This document shows, in pieces, positions 26,884 to 35,004 of a stretch of 64,000 bases of DNA. The notes under the pieces were generated by a model. That model was not told the DNA's origin. It saw only the letters and a program-made list of their open reading frames with translations, and did not search any database. Within the stretch, counting starts at the first letter, position 1; each line of letters opens with the position of its first letter. The translations under genes were made by a program, and so were the position numbers. Source of the stretch: Bacillota bacterium (GTDB lineage: Bacteria > Bacillota > Bacilli > Bacillales > Cytobacillaceae); contig JAUZPL010000005.1 in assembly GCA_030705955.1 (NCBI GenBank), positions 1 through 64,000 on the forward strand. Reading direction: 5' to 3'.

Positions 26884-28008
26884 ATGAAAATTAAATCGAT
26901 TGAGCCGACACCAAGCCCAAATACAATGAAAGTCATCTTAGATCAAGAGTTGCCAATGGGGAAAAGCCATAATTATAAAAAAAAAGCACCAGCAGAGACA
27001 CCTAAAATAATCCAAGATATTTTGCAAATTGAAGGAATTAATGGTGTTTATCATGTGGCAGATTTTCTTGCTATCGAACGAAATGCAAAATATGACTGGA
27101 TGGACCTTTTGACTCAAGTAAGAAAAGCGTTTGGAGAAAATCCTACTGATCTAAAAACGGATGAGAAAAAAGTGAATGATCATTTTGGTGAAATTAAGGT
27201 AGAGGTTCAAACATTTAAGGACATTCCTCTTCAAGTAAAGCTAACAGATGCTTCTACAGAAAAACGGTTTGGAATGCCTGATTACTTTCTAAAGGCTAGG
27301 GAAAGGGCCCAGCTTCCTGAGGACAACTATATCTTTTTACGTAAATGGAAGGATCATGGTGTAAGATATGGGGATTTTGAGGAGATTGGGCATGAGGTGG
27401 TGGAAGAACTTATCGCAGCTTTTCCCGATGAAAGGCTTGAATCTTTGGTAAAAAGAGCACAAACAAAGGAAATGAAGCCTGTTCGTATTCATAGGAAAAT
27501 CACTTTAGAAGATTTAGATCAACAAGATTGGAAAATCCGTTATCAGTCTATTGAACAAATGGAGGATCCCACCGTTGAAGATTTGCCAGTTTTAGAAAAA
27601 GGGTTAACAGATGAAAAGGTCTCCATTAGGCGACTTATAACAGCATACCTTGGAATGATAAAGGATAATGCTGTATTACCACTCCTTTTTAAAGCGTTAA
27701 AGGATAAAGCAGTAATCGTTAGAAGAACAGCGGGTGATTGTCTTTCTGATTTAGGGTTTAAAGAGGCTCAAGAAAAGATGACTGAAGCTCTTAAAGATGA
27801 GAGTAAATTAGTCCGATGGCGTGCGGCGATGTTCCTTTTTGAGGTAGGAGACGAAGCAGTATTACCTTCATTAAAGTCCGCACAAGATGATCCTGAATTT
27901 GAGGTAAGGTTGCAAGTTAAGATGGCAATTGAAAGAATTGAAGGTGGAATGGAAGCAAAAGGATCAGTCTGGAAGCAAATGACAGATTCAAGAAGATCCC
28001 TTCAATAA
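26884..28008 (+). CDS. ypgR: YpgR-like protein: Nfu N-terminal domain plus HEAT repeats
   Basis: This 374-residue protein begins with an Nfu/NifU N-terminal-type domain (IEPTPSPNTMKVILDQ, residues 5-20). It ends with HEAT-like repeats (about 215-360), each with RR(T)AGDCL/VRWRAA-type helices. The family has been annotated as conserved virulence factor C; its biochemical role is unsettled, though the Nfu domain hints at iron-sulfur proteins. The ATG at 26884 with AAAGGTGAAAG upstream gives the family length; a longer frame runs into the previous gene. Confidence 0.85.
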   Translation: MKIKSIEPTPSPNTMKVILDQELPMGKSHNYKKKAPAETPKIIQDILQIEGINGVYHVADFLAIERNAKYDWMDLLTQVRKAFGENPTDLKTDEKKVNDHFGEIKVEVQTFKDIPLQVKLTDASTEKRFGMPDYFLKARERAQLPEDNYIFLRKWKDHGVRYGDFEEIGHEVVEELIAAFPDERLESLVKRAQTKEMKPVRIHRKITLEDLDQQDWKIRYQSIEQMEDPTVEDLPVLEKGLTDEKVSIRRLITAYLGMIKDNAVLPLLFKALKDKAVIVRRTAGDCLSDLGFKEAQEKMTEALKDESKLVRWRAAMFLFEVGDEAVLPSLKSAQDDPEFEVRLQVKMAIERIEGGMEAKGSVWKQMTDSRRSLQ

Positions 28009-28073
28009 CCTTAACCTGAATTGTATTTTTTAATTTTAATTATGTGAGCCAACACCAGAATGGAGGAATAAAA

Positions 28074-28508
28074 ATGTCAAATGCCTATGAAGAATTTATG
28101 AAACAAATGATTCAGCCAATGAGAGAGGAATTAACTCGAGTTGGTTTTGAAGAGTTGACTAGTGAAGAAGCTGTGGAAAAGTTTATGGTCGGTGCAGTTG
28201 GCACAACCCTTGTTGCTGTGAATTCAGTTTGTGGCTGTGCAGGTGGTCTTGCACGTCCGGCTGTTACACAGTCCATTCTTAACAGTCAAAAAAAGCCTGA
28301 CCATTTAGTGACAGTTTTTGCAGGACAAGATAAAGAAGCTACTGCAAAAATGAGAGAGTACTTTGAAGGATTTGAACCTTCCTCTCCTTCATTTGCTTTA
28401 TTAAAAGGTAAAGAAGTAGTTCATTTTATTCCTCGCCACGATGTAGAGGGTAAATCCATAGAAGATGTTATGCAAAACATAATGGGCGCGCTAGAATCAA
28501 ATTGTTAA
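28074..28508 (+). CDS. brxA: Bacilliredoxin (BrxA/YphP family)
   Basis: This 144-residue thioredoxin-like protein removes bacillithiol from oxidised proteins. The active motif is C-G-C in SVCGCAGG (about residues 52-58). GGAGG lies 8 bases before the ATG. Location after ypgR and before ypjP agrees with B. subtilis yphP. It implies that the cell uses bacillithiol. BrxA and BrxB are close paralogs, so the letter is assigned by position. Confidence 0.88.
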   Translation: MSNAYEEFMKQMIQPMREELTRVGFEELTSEEAVEKFMVGAVGTTLVAVNSVCGCAGGLARPAVTQSILNSQKKPDHLVTVFAGQDKEATAKMREYFEGFEPSSPSFALLKGKEVVHFIPRHDVEGKSIEDVMQNIMGALESNC

Positions 28509-28513
28509 TGGTA

Positions 28514-28547
28514 AAAGAAAGGATGTCAACAGGCATCCTTTCTTTTT
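28514..28547 (+). terminator. Rho-independent terminator after brxA
   Basis: Perfect arms AAAGAAAGGATG and CATCCTTTCTTT run into a T-tract. Confidence 0.85.
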
Positions 28548-28746
28548 AAGATTTTTTTAAAATGGGTGGATACAATGTTTATAAAAACAGCTGGTAGAAC
28601 AAATGTGACATAGCAAACCAAATCTCTTATTTCCTAAATACTTCATAAAAATTTTAAAAGGTTTTTTCCATTTGTTGATAAAAAGAAGTATAATATTTTG
28701 TAAGAAATATAATGTAGAAACCCTTTCAACTTAAAGGAGAATTTTT

Positions 28747-29346
28747 ATGAATAAGTGGATTCGCAAAACATTTGTCGTGATGGTATCCGTTTTGACATTT
28801 GGTCTTATCACGCCTTCACAATTTATTAATAATGTAAACGCGGAAAAGAACTCAAACAGTGACATTGTTGAAACCAATCTTCCTTTAATGAACAATAGTG
28901 TCGTACTTCCCACTGTGCGGTTTGAAAAGTCGCAACTCTCAAAACAAAGTTTACTAGATGAGCTTATAAAGCAGGCGGAGGAACAAACGTATAAAAAGTT
29001 TGGTTCTAAAATTAAACCTGCAATTGAAGATGAATTTCGCGAAATTATTTTACCGAAGATTGAAAAAGCAATAGAAGAAACAGCAAGCAATTTTCCAGAA
29101 GAAGATTTAAGAAATTTAGCAATTACTGAGAGCCCAGGAAGCGGCTATTCGGAAAAAATCTTTCACGTAAAAAACCAACTAACAAACGAAAATATTCTTC
29201 TTTTTCATGTAAGAAGAGACAATCCGCCACTGGCAGGTTATTGGTTTAACTTCCATTACCATACAAAATATGATGAGTATCAAGTACATCATGAACTAGG
29301 TTCGATTTATTGGGCCAAAAATACTCCCCCTAAATGGATGAGTTGA
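28747..29346 (+). CDS. ypjP: YpjP-family secreted protein
   Basis: This 199-residue protein has a signal peptide (basic MNKWIRK, hydrophobic core, likely cut after VNA near residue 32). The mature part contains a helical segment, then SGYSEKIFHVKN and GYWFNFHYHTKYDEYQVHHELGSIYW-type residues conserved in YpjP. Function is unknown. In B. subtilis ypjP sits next to thyB; here a 10-kb Ter block lies between them. AAAGGAGAA precedes the ATG. Confidence 0.83.
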   Translation: MNKWIRKTFVVMVSVLTFGLITPSQFINNVNAEKNSNSDIVETNLPLMNNSVVLPTVRFEKSQLSKQSLLDELIKQAEEQTYKKFGSKIKPAIEDEFREIILPKIEKAIEETASNFPEEDLRNLAITESPGSGYSEKIFHVKNQLTNENILLFHVRRDNPPLAGYWFNFHYHTKYDEYQVHHELGSIYWAKNTPPKWMS

Positions 29347-29395
29347 AAAATGTTCTTATTTGCGAAGTCTTAGTAAAAATTTTAATATGATTATA

Positions 29396-29421
29396 TGAAA
29401 CCTTTTTGAGAAATACTCGTA
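29396..29421 (+). promoter_or_regulatory. ECF-sigma (sigma-W/M/X type) promoter of the Ter block
   Basis: TGAAAC (29396-29401) and CGTA (29418-29421) are separated by exactly 16 bases, the consensus for B. subtilis extracytoplasmic sigma factors. It lies 36 bases before the first terD gene. The B. subtilis yceCDEFGH operon, which encodes the same families, is known to be under ECF sigma control. Confidence 0.8.
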
Positions 29422-29456
29422 AATAAAGAATAACTCTTTGATGGAGGAATGGAAAA

Positions 29457-30038
29457 ATGACAGTAAGTTTAGCAAAAGGACAAAAAGTAGATTTAACTAA
29501 AACGAATCCTGGGTTATCTAAGGTTGTTGTTGGCTTAGGATGGGATACGAATAAGTATGATGGTGCCAATGATTTTGACTTGGATTCTTCGGTATTCCTG
29601 CTTGGAGAAAATGGAAAAGTTACTAATGAAAGTGATTTTGTTTTTTATAATAATCCAAATGGTGGGAACGGAGCAGTTGTACATACGGGGGATAATCGCA
29701 CGGGTGCAGGTGATGGTGATGATGAGCAAGTTAAAATAAATCTATCAGCTATTCCTGCTAACATAGAGCGTGTTGCTTTTACAATTACCATTCACGAATC
29801 AGATAAACGAAACCAGAATTTTGGTCAGGTTTCTAATGCATATGCTCGTATTTTTAATGAAGTAACTGATGAAGAACTCATTCGTTATGATTTAGGCGAG
29901 GATTTCTCCATTGAAACTGCTCTTGTTGTGGGAGAATTATATCGTCATAATGGTGAGTGGAAATTCAGCGCAATTGGCAGCGGATATCAAGGCGGTTTAG
30001 CTGCACTTGCTAGAGACTTTGGTTTGGATGTTGGTTAA
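29457..30038 (+). CDS. terD: TerD-family stress protein (first copy)
   Basis: This 193-residue calcium-binding beta-sandwich protein has the metal-site residues NDFDLDSS (38-45) and the loop [15 protein letters not shown] (77-91). It resembles YceC/YceD/YceE of B. subtilis. TerD proteins act with TerC at the membrane in responses to tellurite, toxic agents and envelope stress. GGAGGAATGG lies upstream, and the ECF promoter makes this the head of the block. A 9-base stem hairpin follows at 30048-30080. Confidence 0.93.
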   Translation: MTVSLAKGQKVDLTKTNPGLSKVVVGLGWDTNKYDGANDFDLDSSVFLLGENGKVTNESDFVFYNNPNGGNGAVVHTGDNRTGAGDGDDEQVKINLSAIPANIERVAFTITIHESDKRNQNFGQVSNAYARIFNEVTDEELIRYDLGEDFSIETALVVGELYRHNGEWKFSAIGSGYQGGLAALARDFGLDVG

Positions 30039-30047
30039 TATAATCCA

Positions 30048-30080
30048 ATGAGAGACTTGGCGCTCTGCCGGGTCTCTCAT
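30048..30080 (+). terminator. Hairpin between terD and terC, possible attenuator
   Basis: Arms ATGAGAGAC and GTCTCTCAT enclose a G/C-rich 15-base loop. No T-run follows, so it may protect the terD mRNA end or attenuate read-through rather than fully terminate. Confidence 0.5.
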
Positions 30081-30118
30081 CAATTATGTTGTACTTAACT
30101 TTTAGGAGGATTTTTTGA

Positions 30119-30886
30119 ATGTCATTTTTGCATGGAATATTGAATACATATTCACAATTTTTCGAATGGAATATGTGGATAAAAGTTTTATCTGATCCAG
30201 TAAGCTGGGGTCTTATAGGTACCCTCATTATTTTAGAAGGATTACTCTCAGCAGATAATGCACTTGTTTTAGCTGTTATGGTTAAACATCTTCCACGTAA
30301 AAATAGGAAAAAGGCCCTTTTTTATGGCTTGTTTGGTGCTTATTGTTTTCGTTTCATCGCTATAGGATTAGGTGTATTCTTAATTAAGCTGTGGTGGATC
30401 AAAATAATAGGTGCAGGATATCTTGCTTGGCTTTCAATTAAATACTTTATTGATAAGCGTAAAGAAGCTGATGAGGAAAAAGAAGAGGCAGAAGGAATGA
30501 ATCAAGGCGGTCTCTTAATTCGTTTATTTGGCACCTTTTGGGGAACAGTTGCCGCAGTAGAATTAATGGATATTGCTTTCTCGGTAGATAGTGTCCTAGC
30601 TGCATTTGGTGTTAGCAATAAAGTCTGGATTCTTTTCGTTGGCGGCGTTTTAGGTGTTCTAATGATGCGTGGTGTTGCAGGGGTATTTCTTACTTTAATT
30701 GACAGGGTTCCAGAACTCGAAACAACAGCATATGTTCTAATTGCAATCATTGCTATTAAGATGTTCCTTGGAGTATTTGGGGAGGAAATGCCACCGCTTT
30801 ATTTCTTTATTATTTTACTGTTTACATTTGGGGCAACTTTTATTGTCCACTTCTTAAACAAGAAAAAAGAAACAACCAAAGGATAA
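30119..30886 (+). CDS. terC: TerC-family membrane protein
   Basis: This 255-residue integral membrane protein has about seven helices. It shows the two acidic family motifs in membrane segments: EGLLSADNALVLAVM (about 40-54) and VELMDIAFSVDSVLAAF (about 143-159). TerC proteins are linked to manganese export and to metal loading of exoproteins. It matches YceF of B. subtilis and works with TerD. AGGAGG lies 8 bases before the ATG. Confidence 0.92.
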   Translation: MSFLHGILNTYSQFFEWNMWIKVLSDPVSWGLIGTLIILEGLLSADNALVLAVMVKHLPRKNRKKALFYGLFGAYCFRFIAIGLGVFLIKLWWIKIIGAGYLAWLSIKYFIDKRKEADEEKEEAEGMNQGGLLIRLFGTFWGTVAAVELMDIAFSVDSVLAAFGVSNKVWILFVGGVLGVLMMRGVAGVFLTLIDRVPELETTAYVLIAIIAIKMFLGVFGEEMPPLYFFIILLFTFGATFIVHFLNKKKETTKG

Positions 30887-30896
30887 GGACAAAGGG

Positions 30897-30930
30897 AAGG
30901 GGAACAGACGTGAGTCCGTCCCCTTTTTTT
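30897..30930 (+). terminator. Terminator after terC
   Basis: GGGGA...GAC pairs with GTC...TCCCC around a GTGA loop and is followed by seven T. The aldolase gene starts 34 bases later, so it may be a partial terminator inside the block. Confidence 0.65.
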
Positions 30931-30963
30931 CTAATAAAGAATTTATAGAGGAGCCACCATTAT

Positions 30964-32091
30964 ATGCGATTTTTTTCATATTTGACAGAAACCGTAATGG
31001 ATCAACTATTCTTTCAAAAGCCTCAATATTTTGATAAAAATTCAAAGAGAGAACTATTAGCAAATGTTCTTGGGGCTACACTTTATATGCCAGCTTTACG
31101 TCAAAATATACATAATGATATTGTAACAAATAAACACATAGGATTAACCTCCCTTGTATTTGATCTTGAGGATGGGATTGGCGACCTGGTGCTTGATAAA
31201 GCAGAGAATCATCTTGTTCAAGAAATCAGGGCCATTTATTTGGCATTGAAGAATGGGAATTCACCCAATTTGGATTTTCCATTGATGTTTATTCGTATTC
31301 GAAATGTTGAACAATTTAAGCGAATTCGGGCCAAACTGGGAGAAGGCATACAAGCATTAACAGGCGTTGTGCTACCTAAATTTGCCCCAGAAGCCGGAGA
31401 AGAGCTCTTAGCAGAGGTACGTCATTTGTCAACTGAATCTAGCCCATTTTATGCTATGCCTATACTAGAATCGGGTAAAGTGATAAAAAAGGAAACAAGA
31501 ATGGCTGAATTATGCAGAATAAAGGAGCTTTTGGATAATTACAAAAACTATATTCTGAATATTCGGATAGGCGCTACGGATTTTAGCGGGATGTATGGAA
31601 TTAGAAGAAAGTCAGGTACTACAGTCTATGATATTGCAATATTAAGAGATTGTATTGCTGATATTATAAATGTTTTCCAAAGAGCAGATAGTCCTTACGT
31701 CATTTCAGGACCAGTTTGGGAGTACTTTCCGAATAATCGCTTAAATAAAGGGCGGAAATTAAATAATCAAGATGTAGAAGGATTTATGCGGGAAATTTTT
31801 TTAGATATTGAAAATGGCTTAATTGGAAAAACCATTATTCATCCAACTCAAATTAAACCTGTTCAGGCCTTAAATGTTGTTTCCTTTGAAGATTATATAG
31901 ACGCTTTAAACATAATGGAAGTGGCGACAGGGGAAGTTGGGATTTTGAAAAGCCAGTTTGCAAACAAAATGAATGAAATAAAACCGCATTATTATTGGGC
32001 TAAAAAGGTTTTATTAAAATCTCAAGTATATGGGGTGCTCCATGAAGAATATACATGCATCGACCTTATCCAACAAGAAGCATTTGTTTAA
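30964..32091 (+). CDS. HpcH/HpaI aldolase / citrate-lyase-beta-like enzyme of Ter system
   Basis: This 375-residue TIM-barrel protein is of the CitE-like type. It shows VFDLEDGIGD (about 60-69, metal/CoA region), FIRIRN (about 102-107), VLPKF (about 133-137), AMPILESG (about 158-165) and IGKTIIHPTQI (about 286-296). In Ter clusters this family is proposed (Anantharaman, Iyer and Aravind) to help make a nucleoside-like metabolite with the phosphoribosyltransferases next door. Its end overlaps the next gene by 50 bases. The substrate is unknown. Confidence 0.85.
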   Translation: MRFFSYLTETVMDQLFFQKPQYFDKNSKRELLANVLGATLYMPALRQNIHNDIVTNKHIGLTSLVFDLEDGIGDLVLDKAENHLVQEIRAIYLALKNGNSPNLDFPLMFIRIRNVEQFKRIRAKLGEGIQALTGVVLPKFAPEAGEELLAEVRHLSTESSPFYAMPILESGKVIKKETRMAELCRIKELLDNYKNYILNIRIGATDFSGMYGIRRKSGTTVYDIAILRDCIADIINVFQRADSPYVISGPVWEYFPNNRLNKGRKLNNQDVEGFMREIFLDIENGLIGKTIIHPTQIKPVQALNVVSFEDYIDALNIMEVATGEVGILKSQFANKMNEIKPHYYWAKKVLLKSQVYGVLHEEYTCIDLIQQEAFV

Positions 32092-33382
32092 TAGTATAGA
32101 TTATATTCAAGTAGAAGTTGAAATCACAGAAAACCATTATAATCTCCCGCTAGACTCTTTATTTACTATAGCGGCAAGAAAGAATGCTAAACGGTCATTT
32201 TTATTTATTAGTAAGGTTTTAGGAAAACATGTTCCGATCCATCCTAAAAAAGGATTGCTTACTTCTGTCCTCCTTGCCACGCGATACTACGAATCTTATT
32301 ATGGTGCTAAAGTAGAAGAGAAAATGGAGTTTATTTCCAATTTTTTAAATGATAACTCTGCATTTAGTAGTATCTCTTTTATACCTAAAAAAATAAATCC
32401 AATCATTATTGGTTTTGCTGAAACGGCAACAGCGCTTGGCCATGCTTTTTTTGATTGCTTTACAATGGCGGATTATGTTCATACGACAAGAGAGTCTGTT
32501 CCTAGTCAACTTCCCTTGATTACATTTGAGGAAGAACATTCACATGCTACATCCCATCGATGCTATATCTCTCATGAGATACTAGCTAATAACCGTGAAA
32601 TTATCCTCGTTGATGATGAACTTACCACTGGAAAAACGGCCCTAAACATTATTCGTTTTATTCACTCTAAATTTCCTAGATCCGTATATACCATTGTTTC
32701 TATATTAGATTTTCGTTCCTCAGAGGATAGAGAGGCGTTTAAAGAGGTAGAAGATTCTTTACAAATTACAATTCGTGTCGTTTGTTTATTAGCAGGGAAA
32801 ATGAGAGTAGAACAATTAAAAGAGGAATTTCAGAAGAACAAGTTTAATCAAAAAGTGCACGAGATAGATACCAATGTTGAAATACTATCATTTTCGTCTA
32901 TTTTTCAAAAAGCCAATTATTCCCCTTTTCTAGTAGAAACAGGACGTTTTGGTATTCAAAGTACAGAAAAAGAAGGGATTCATCAAAAGGTTAATCAAGT
33001 AGCAGAGATATTATCAGCAAAAAGAAGTGGAGAAAGAACCATTTGCCTTGGCACAGGCGAGTTTATGTATATCCCTATGAAAATAGCAGCAGAAATGGGA
33101 CCAGGTGTTGTATATCAATCAACAACAAGAAGCCCAATTTATATATATGACGAAGAAACATACGGTGTAAGATTTGGAATCACTTTTCCAAATCCTGAGA
33201 ATCATGAAATAACCCATTTTGTCTATAATATCCCGCAAGGAAGATATGATGATTTGTTCATCTTTTTTGAAAAAAATGTAGCACCATCAGAATTACACAG
33301 TTTTTTGAATGAATTAAAAAAAACAAAGATTAAATCGATAAAGGTTGTTTCCTTTAGTGATGGTGGGGTGTCATTATTATGA
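32042..33382 (+). CDS. Phosphoribosyltransferase with TRSP domain (Ter biosynthetic module)
   Basis: This protein has 446 residues. The central PRPP-binding motif IILVDDELTTGKTALNII (about 186-203) marks a type I phosphoribosyltransferase fold. The C-terminal third (from about residue 300, with LGTGEFMYIP) fits the TRSP domain found after such enzymes in Ter operons. The ATG at 32042 with GGGGTG 5 bases upstream is preferred over an in-frame start 12 bases earlier. It overlaps both neighbours (50 and 4 bases), so the three genes form a tight operon. It probably attaches a ribose phosphate to the aldolase-derived unit. Confidence 0.82.
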   Translation: MKNIHASTLSNKKHLFNSIDYIQVEVEITENHYNLPLDSLFTIAARKNAKRSFLFISKVLGKHVPIHPKKGLLTSVLLATRYYESYYGAKVEEKMEFISNFLNDNSAFSSISFIPKKINPIIIGFAETATALGHAFFDCFTMADYVHTTRESVPSQLPLITFEEEHSHATSHRCYISHEILANNREIILVDDELTTGKTALNIIRFIHSKFPRSVYTIVSILDFRSSEDREAFKEVEDSLQITIRVVCLLAGKMRVEQLKEEFQKNKFNQKVHEIDTNVEILSFSSIFQKANYSPFLVETGRFGIQSTEKEGIHQKVNQVAEILSAKRSGERTICLGTGEFMYIPMKIAAEMGPGVVYQSTTRSPIYIYDEETYGVRFGITFPNPENHEITHFVYNIPQGRYDDLFIFFEKNVAPSELHSFLNELKKTKIKSIKVVSFSDGGVSLL

Positions 33383-34500
33383 ATAAAACAATGAGACAGC
33401 CATCTAAAATTGGAACCTATAAACAGGAGGATGTCCTTTTTCTATTAAAGGATTTGAGTCATGCAAGACTCGAAGAAAGAGTAGAGATCCGTGAAAAATC
33501 CATTCAAGCTGGTCATCATTATAGTGAAACTCTCCCAATTGAATACCAGCCACCAAAAGAATATATGGAACTTTTTTGGAAAACATTAAATGACTATCGA
33601 GAAAAAGTCGCGCTTTGTACAGGTATTGTCGCTGAACAAATATATTCCAAACATGGAAAAAGTACCGTACTGGTTTCATTGGCAAGAGCGGGAACACCAG
33701 TAGGAATTTTAATAAAAAGATATCTCCAAAGCCGTTTTCACATCTCAGTTCCACATTATAGCATTTCCATTATTCGTGAAATGGGGGTTGATGAAAATGC
33801 CTTGCAATATGTTCTTAAACATCATCCCGGGTGTTACATTCAATTTGTTGACGGGTGGACAGGTAAAGGTGCTATATCATTAGAACTTTCTAAGGCATGT
33901 AAAACTTTTCATGAAAAATACGGGGTCTTCCTTGATGATACTCTTGCTGTACTGGCGGATCCTGGGTTTTGCACAAAACTTTATGGGACAAGAGAGGATT
34001 TTTTAATTCCAAGTGCTTGTCTAAATTCAACTGTTTCTGGCCTGGTTAGTCGCACGATTTTAAATAAAAAGTTTATTGGTATAGATGATTTTCATGGAGC
34101 GAAATTTTATAGTGAACTGATCGATTTAGACGTTTCAAATGAATTTATTGATAGGATTTCTAGTGAATTTTCAAAAATCTATGAAAAAGCAGCTGATATT
34201 GCCCAAAAAAGAACTAAAGAAAATATTGAAGTGGAATTTCTTGGTATGAAGGACGTAAGAAAAATTCAGGAGGAGTTTCAAATACCCCATTCAAATTTTA
34301 TTAAACCAGGAGTAGGGGAAACTACACGTGTGTTACTTAGACGAATCCCCTGGAAGATTCTTGTGCGTGATCTATCTAGTCCATATGTAAAGCATATTCT
34401 CATGTTAGCCAAAGAAAAGAATGTTGAAATTGTTTCTTACCCAAATTTAAATTACTTATGTTGCGGTTTGGTAAAAAGCTTAAAGAATTTGGGTATATAA
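33379..34500 (+). CDS. StiP/PRTase-like protein with C-terminal Pelota-type domain
   Basis: This 373-residue protein is annotated in databases under the StiP cysteine protease family and seen by Aravind and co-workers as a PRTase-like enzyme. VLVSLARAGTPVGILIKRYL (about 96-115) and IQFVDGWTGKGAI (about 153-165) look like the phosphoribosyltransferase core. The last 100 residues (RRIPWKILVRD...) fit a Pelota-like RNA-binding domain. Starts by ATGA overlap with the upstream gene. Whether it is a protease or a transferase is unresolved; I favour the transferase from the G-W-T-G-K-G loop. Confidence 0.78.
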   Translation: MNKTMRQPSKIGTYKQEDVLFLLKDLSHARLEERVEIREKSIQAGHHYSETLPIEYQPPKEYMELFWKTLNDYREKVALCTGIVAEQIYSKHGKSTVLVSLARAGTPVGILIKRYLQSRFHISVPHYSISIIREMGVDENALQYVLKHHPGCYIQFVDGWTGKGAISLELSKACKTFHEKYGVFLDDTLAVLADPGFCTKLYGTREDFLIPSACLNSTVSGLVSRTILNKKFIGIDDFHGAKFYSELIDLDVSNEFIDRISSEFSKIYEKAADIAQKRTKENIEVEFLGMKDVRKIQEEFQIPHSNFIKPGVGETTRVLLRRIPWKILVRDLSSPYVKHILMLAKEKNVEIVSYPNLNYLCCGLVKSLKNLGI

Positions 34501-34502
34501 AA

Positions 34503-34534
34503 ATCAGTGGGGCATATAATTGCCCCACTGATTA
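34503..34534. terminator. Strong hairpin after the biosynthetic module
   Basis: Perfect 13-base arms AATCAGTGGGGCA/TGCCCCACTGATT have loop TATAAT and a weak T-tract. It separates the aldolase/PRTase/StiP genes from the leftward small gene and can serve both. Confidence 0.7.
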
Positions 34535-34550
34535 TATTTGCACTATATAT

Positions 34551-34796
34551 TTACTTTCTTTTTATTGTTTGTTTGAAAAATAGTAAGTAAGTCATACTGA
34601 AGAAGAAAAAAGAACATAGAAAAATAAAAGTAGAAAAAACAATCGAATGAAGTACGGAAAAAAGAAGTAGGCCAAAGCCAATACATATAAAAAATAAGTC
34701 TATAATAATAAATCCATCAGATAACATAACTTCCATTAAAGTATCTAATTCTGAAGAAACCTCTCTTATCTTAGGACGTTTATATAAAAACCGCAT
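34551..34796 (-). CDS. Small two-helix membrane protein inside the Ter block
   Basis: This 81-residue frame lies on the strand opposite to all its neighbours. A charged N terminus (RFLYKRPKIREVSSELD) precedes two hydrophobic segments (about 28-45 and 48-70) and a basic tail. GAGGGTG lies 7 bases before the ATG at 34796; a longer frame upstream has no ribosome site. I know no family. It could be a local membrane partner or regulator, or an unrelated insertion. Confidence 0.5.
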   Translation of the reverse strand: MRFLYKRPKIREVSSELDTLMEVMLSDGFIIIDLFFICIGFGLLLFSVLHSIVFSTFIFLCSFFFFSMTYLLFFKQTIKRK

Positions 34797-35004
34797 TTCC
34801 TTCACCCTCTTAATTAGTGAGTACGCTAATATATGTAGGAGAGGGAAAAATGGTGAAAGAGAAGCATGGACTTTCCCGTGAAACATTTTTAAATTTATCA
34901 CGTAAAAAATATGAAGCAATTTATTAACTGTGATATGATAACCTTACAGTATTTTCTAACTACAAAGATTGTATCTTTCGCTTTCTAAAGGGAAGGGATT
35001 ATGA

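Noticed and set aside
34797-34919. N-terminal extension of the small leftward Ter-block gene
   Set aside because: The extra 41 codons lack a ribosome site, whereas the internal ATG at 34796 has GAGGGTG at good spacing.
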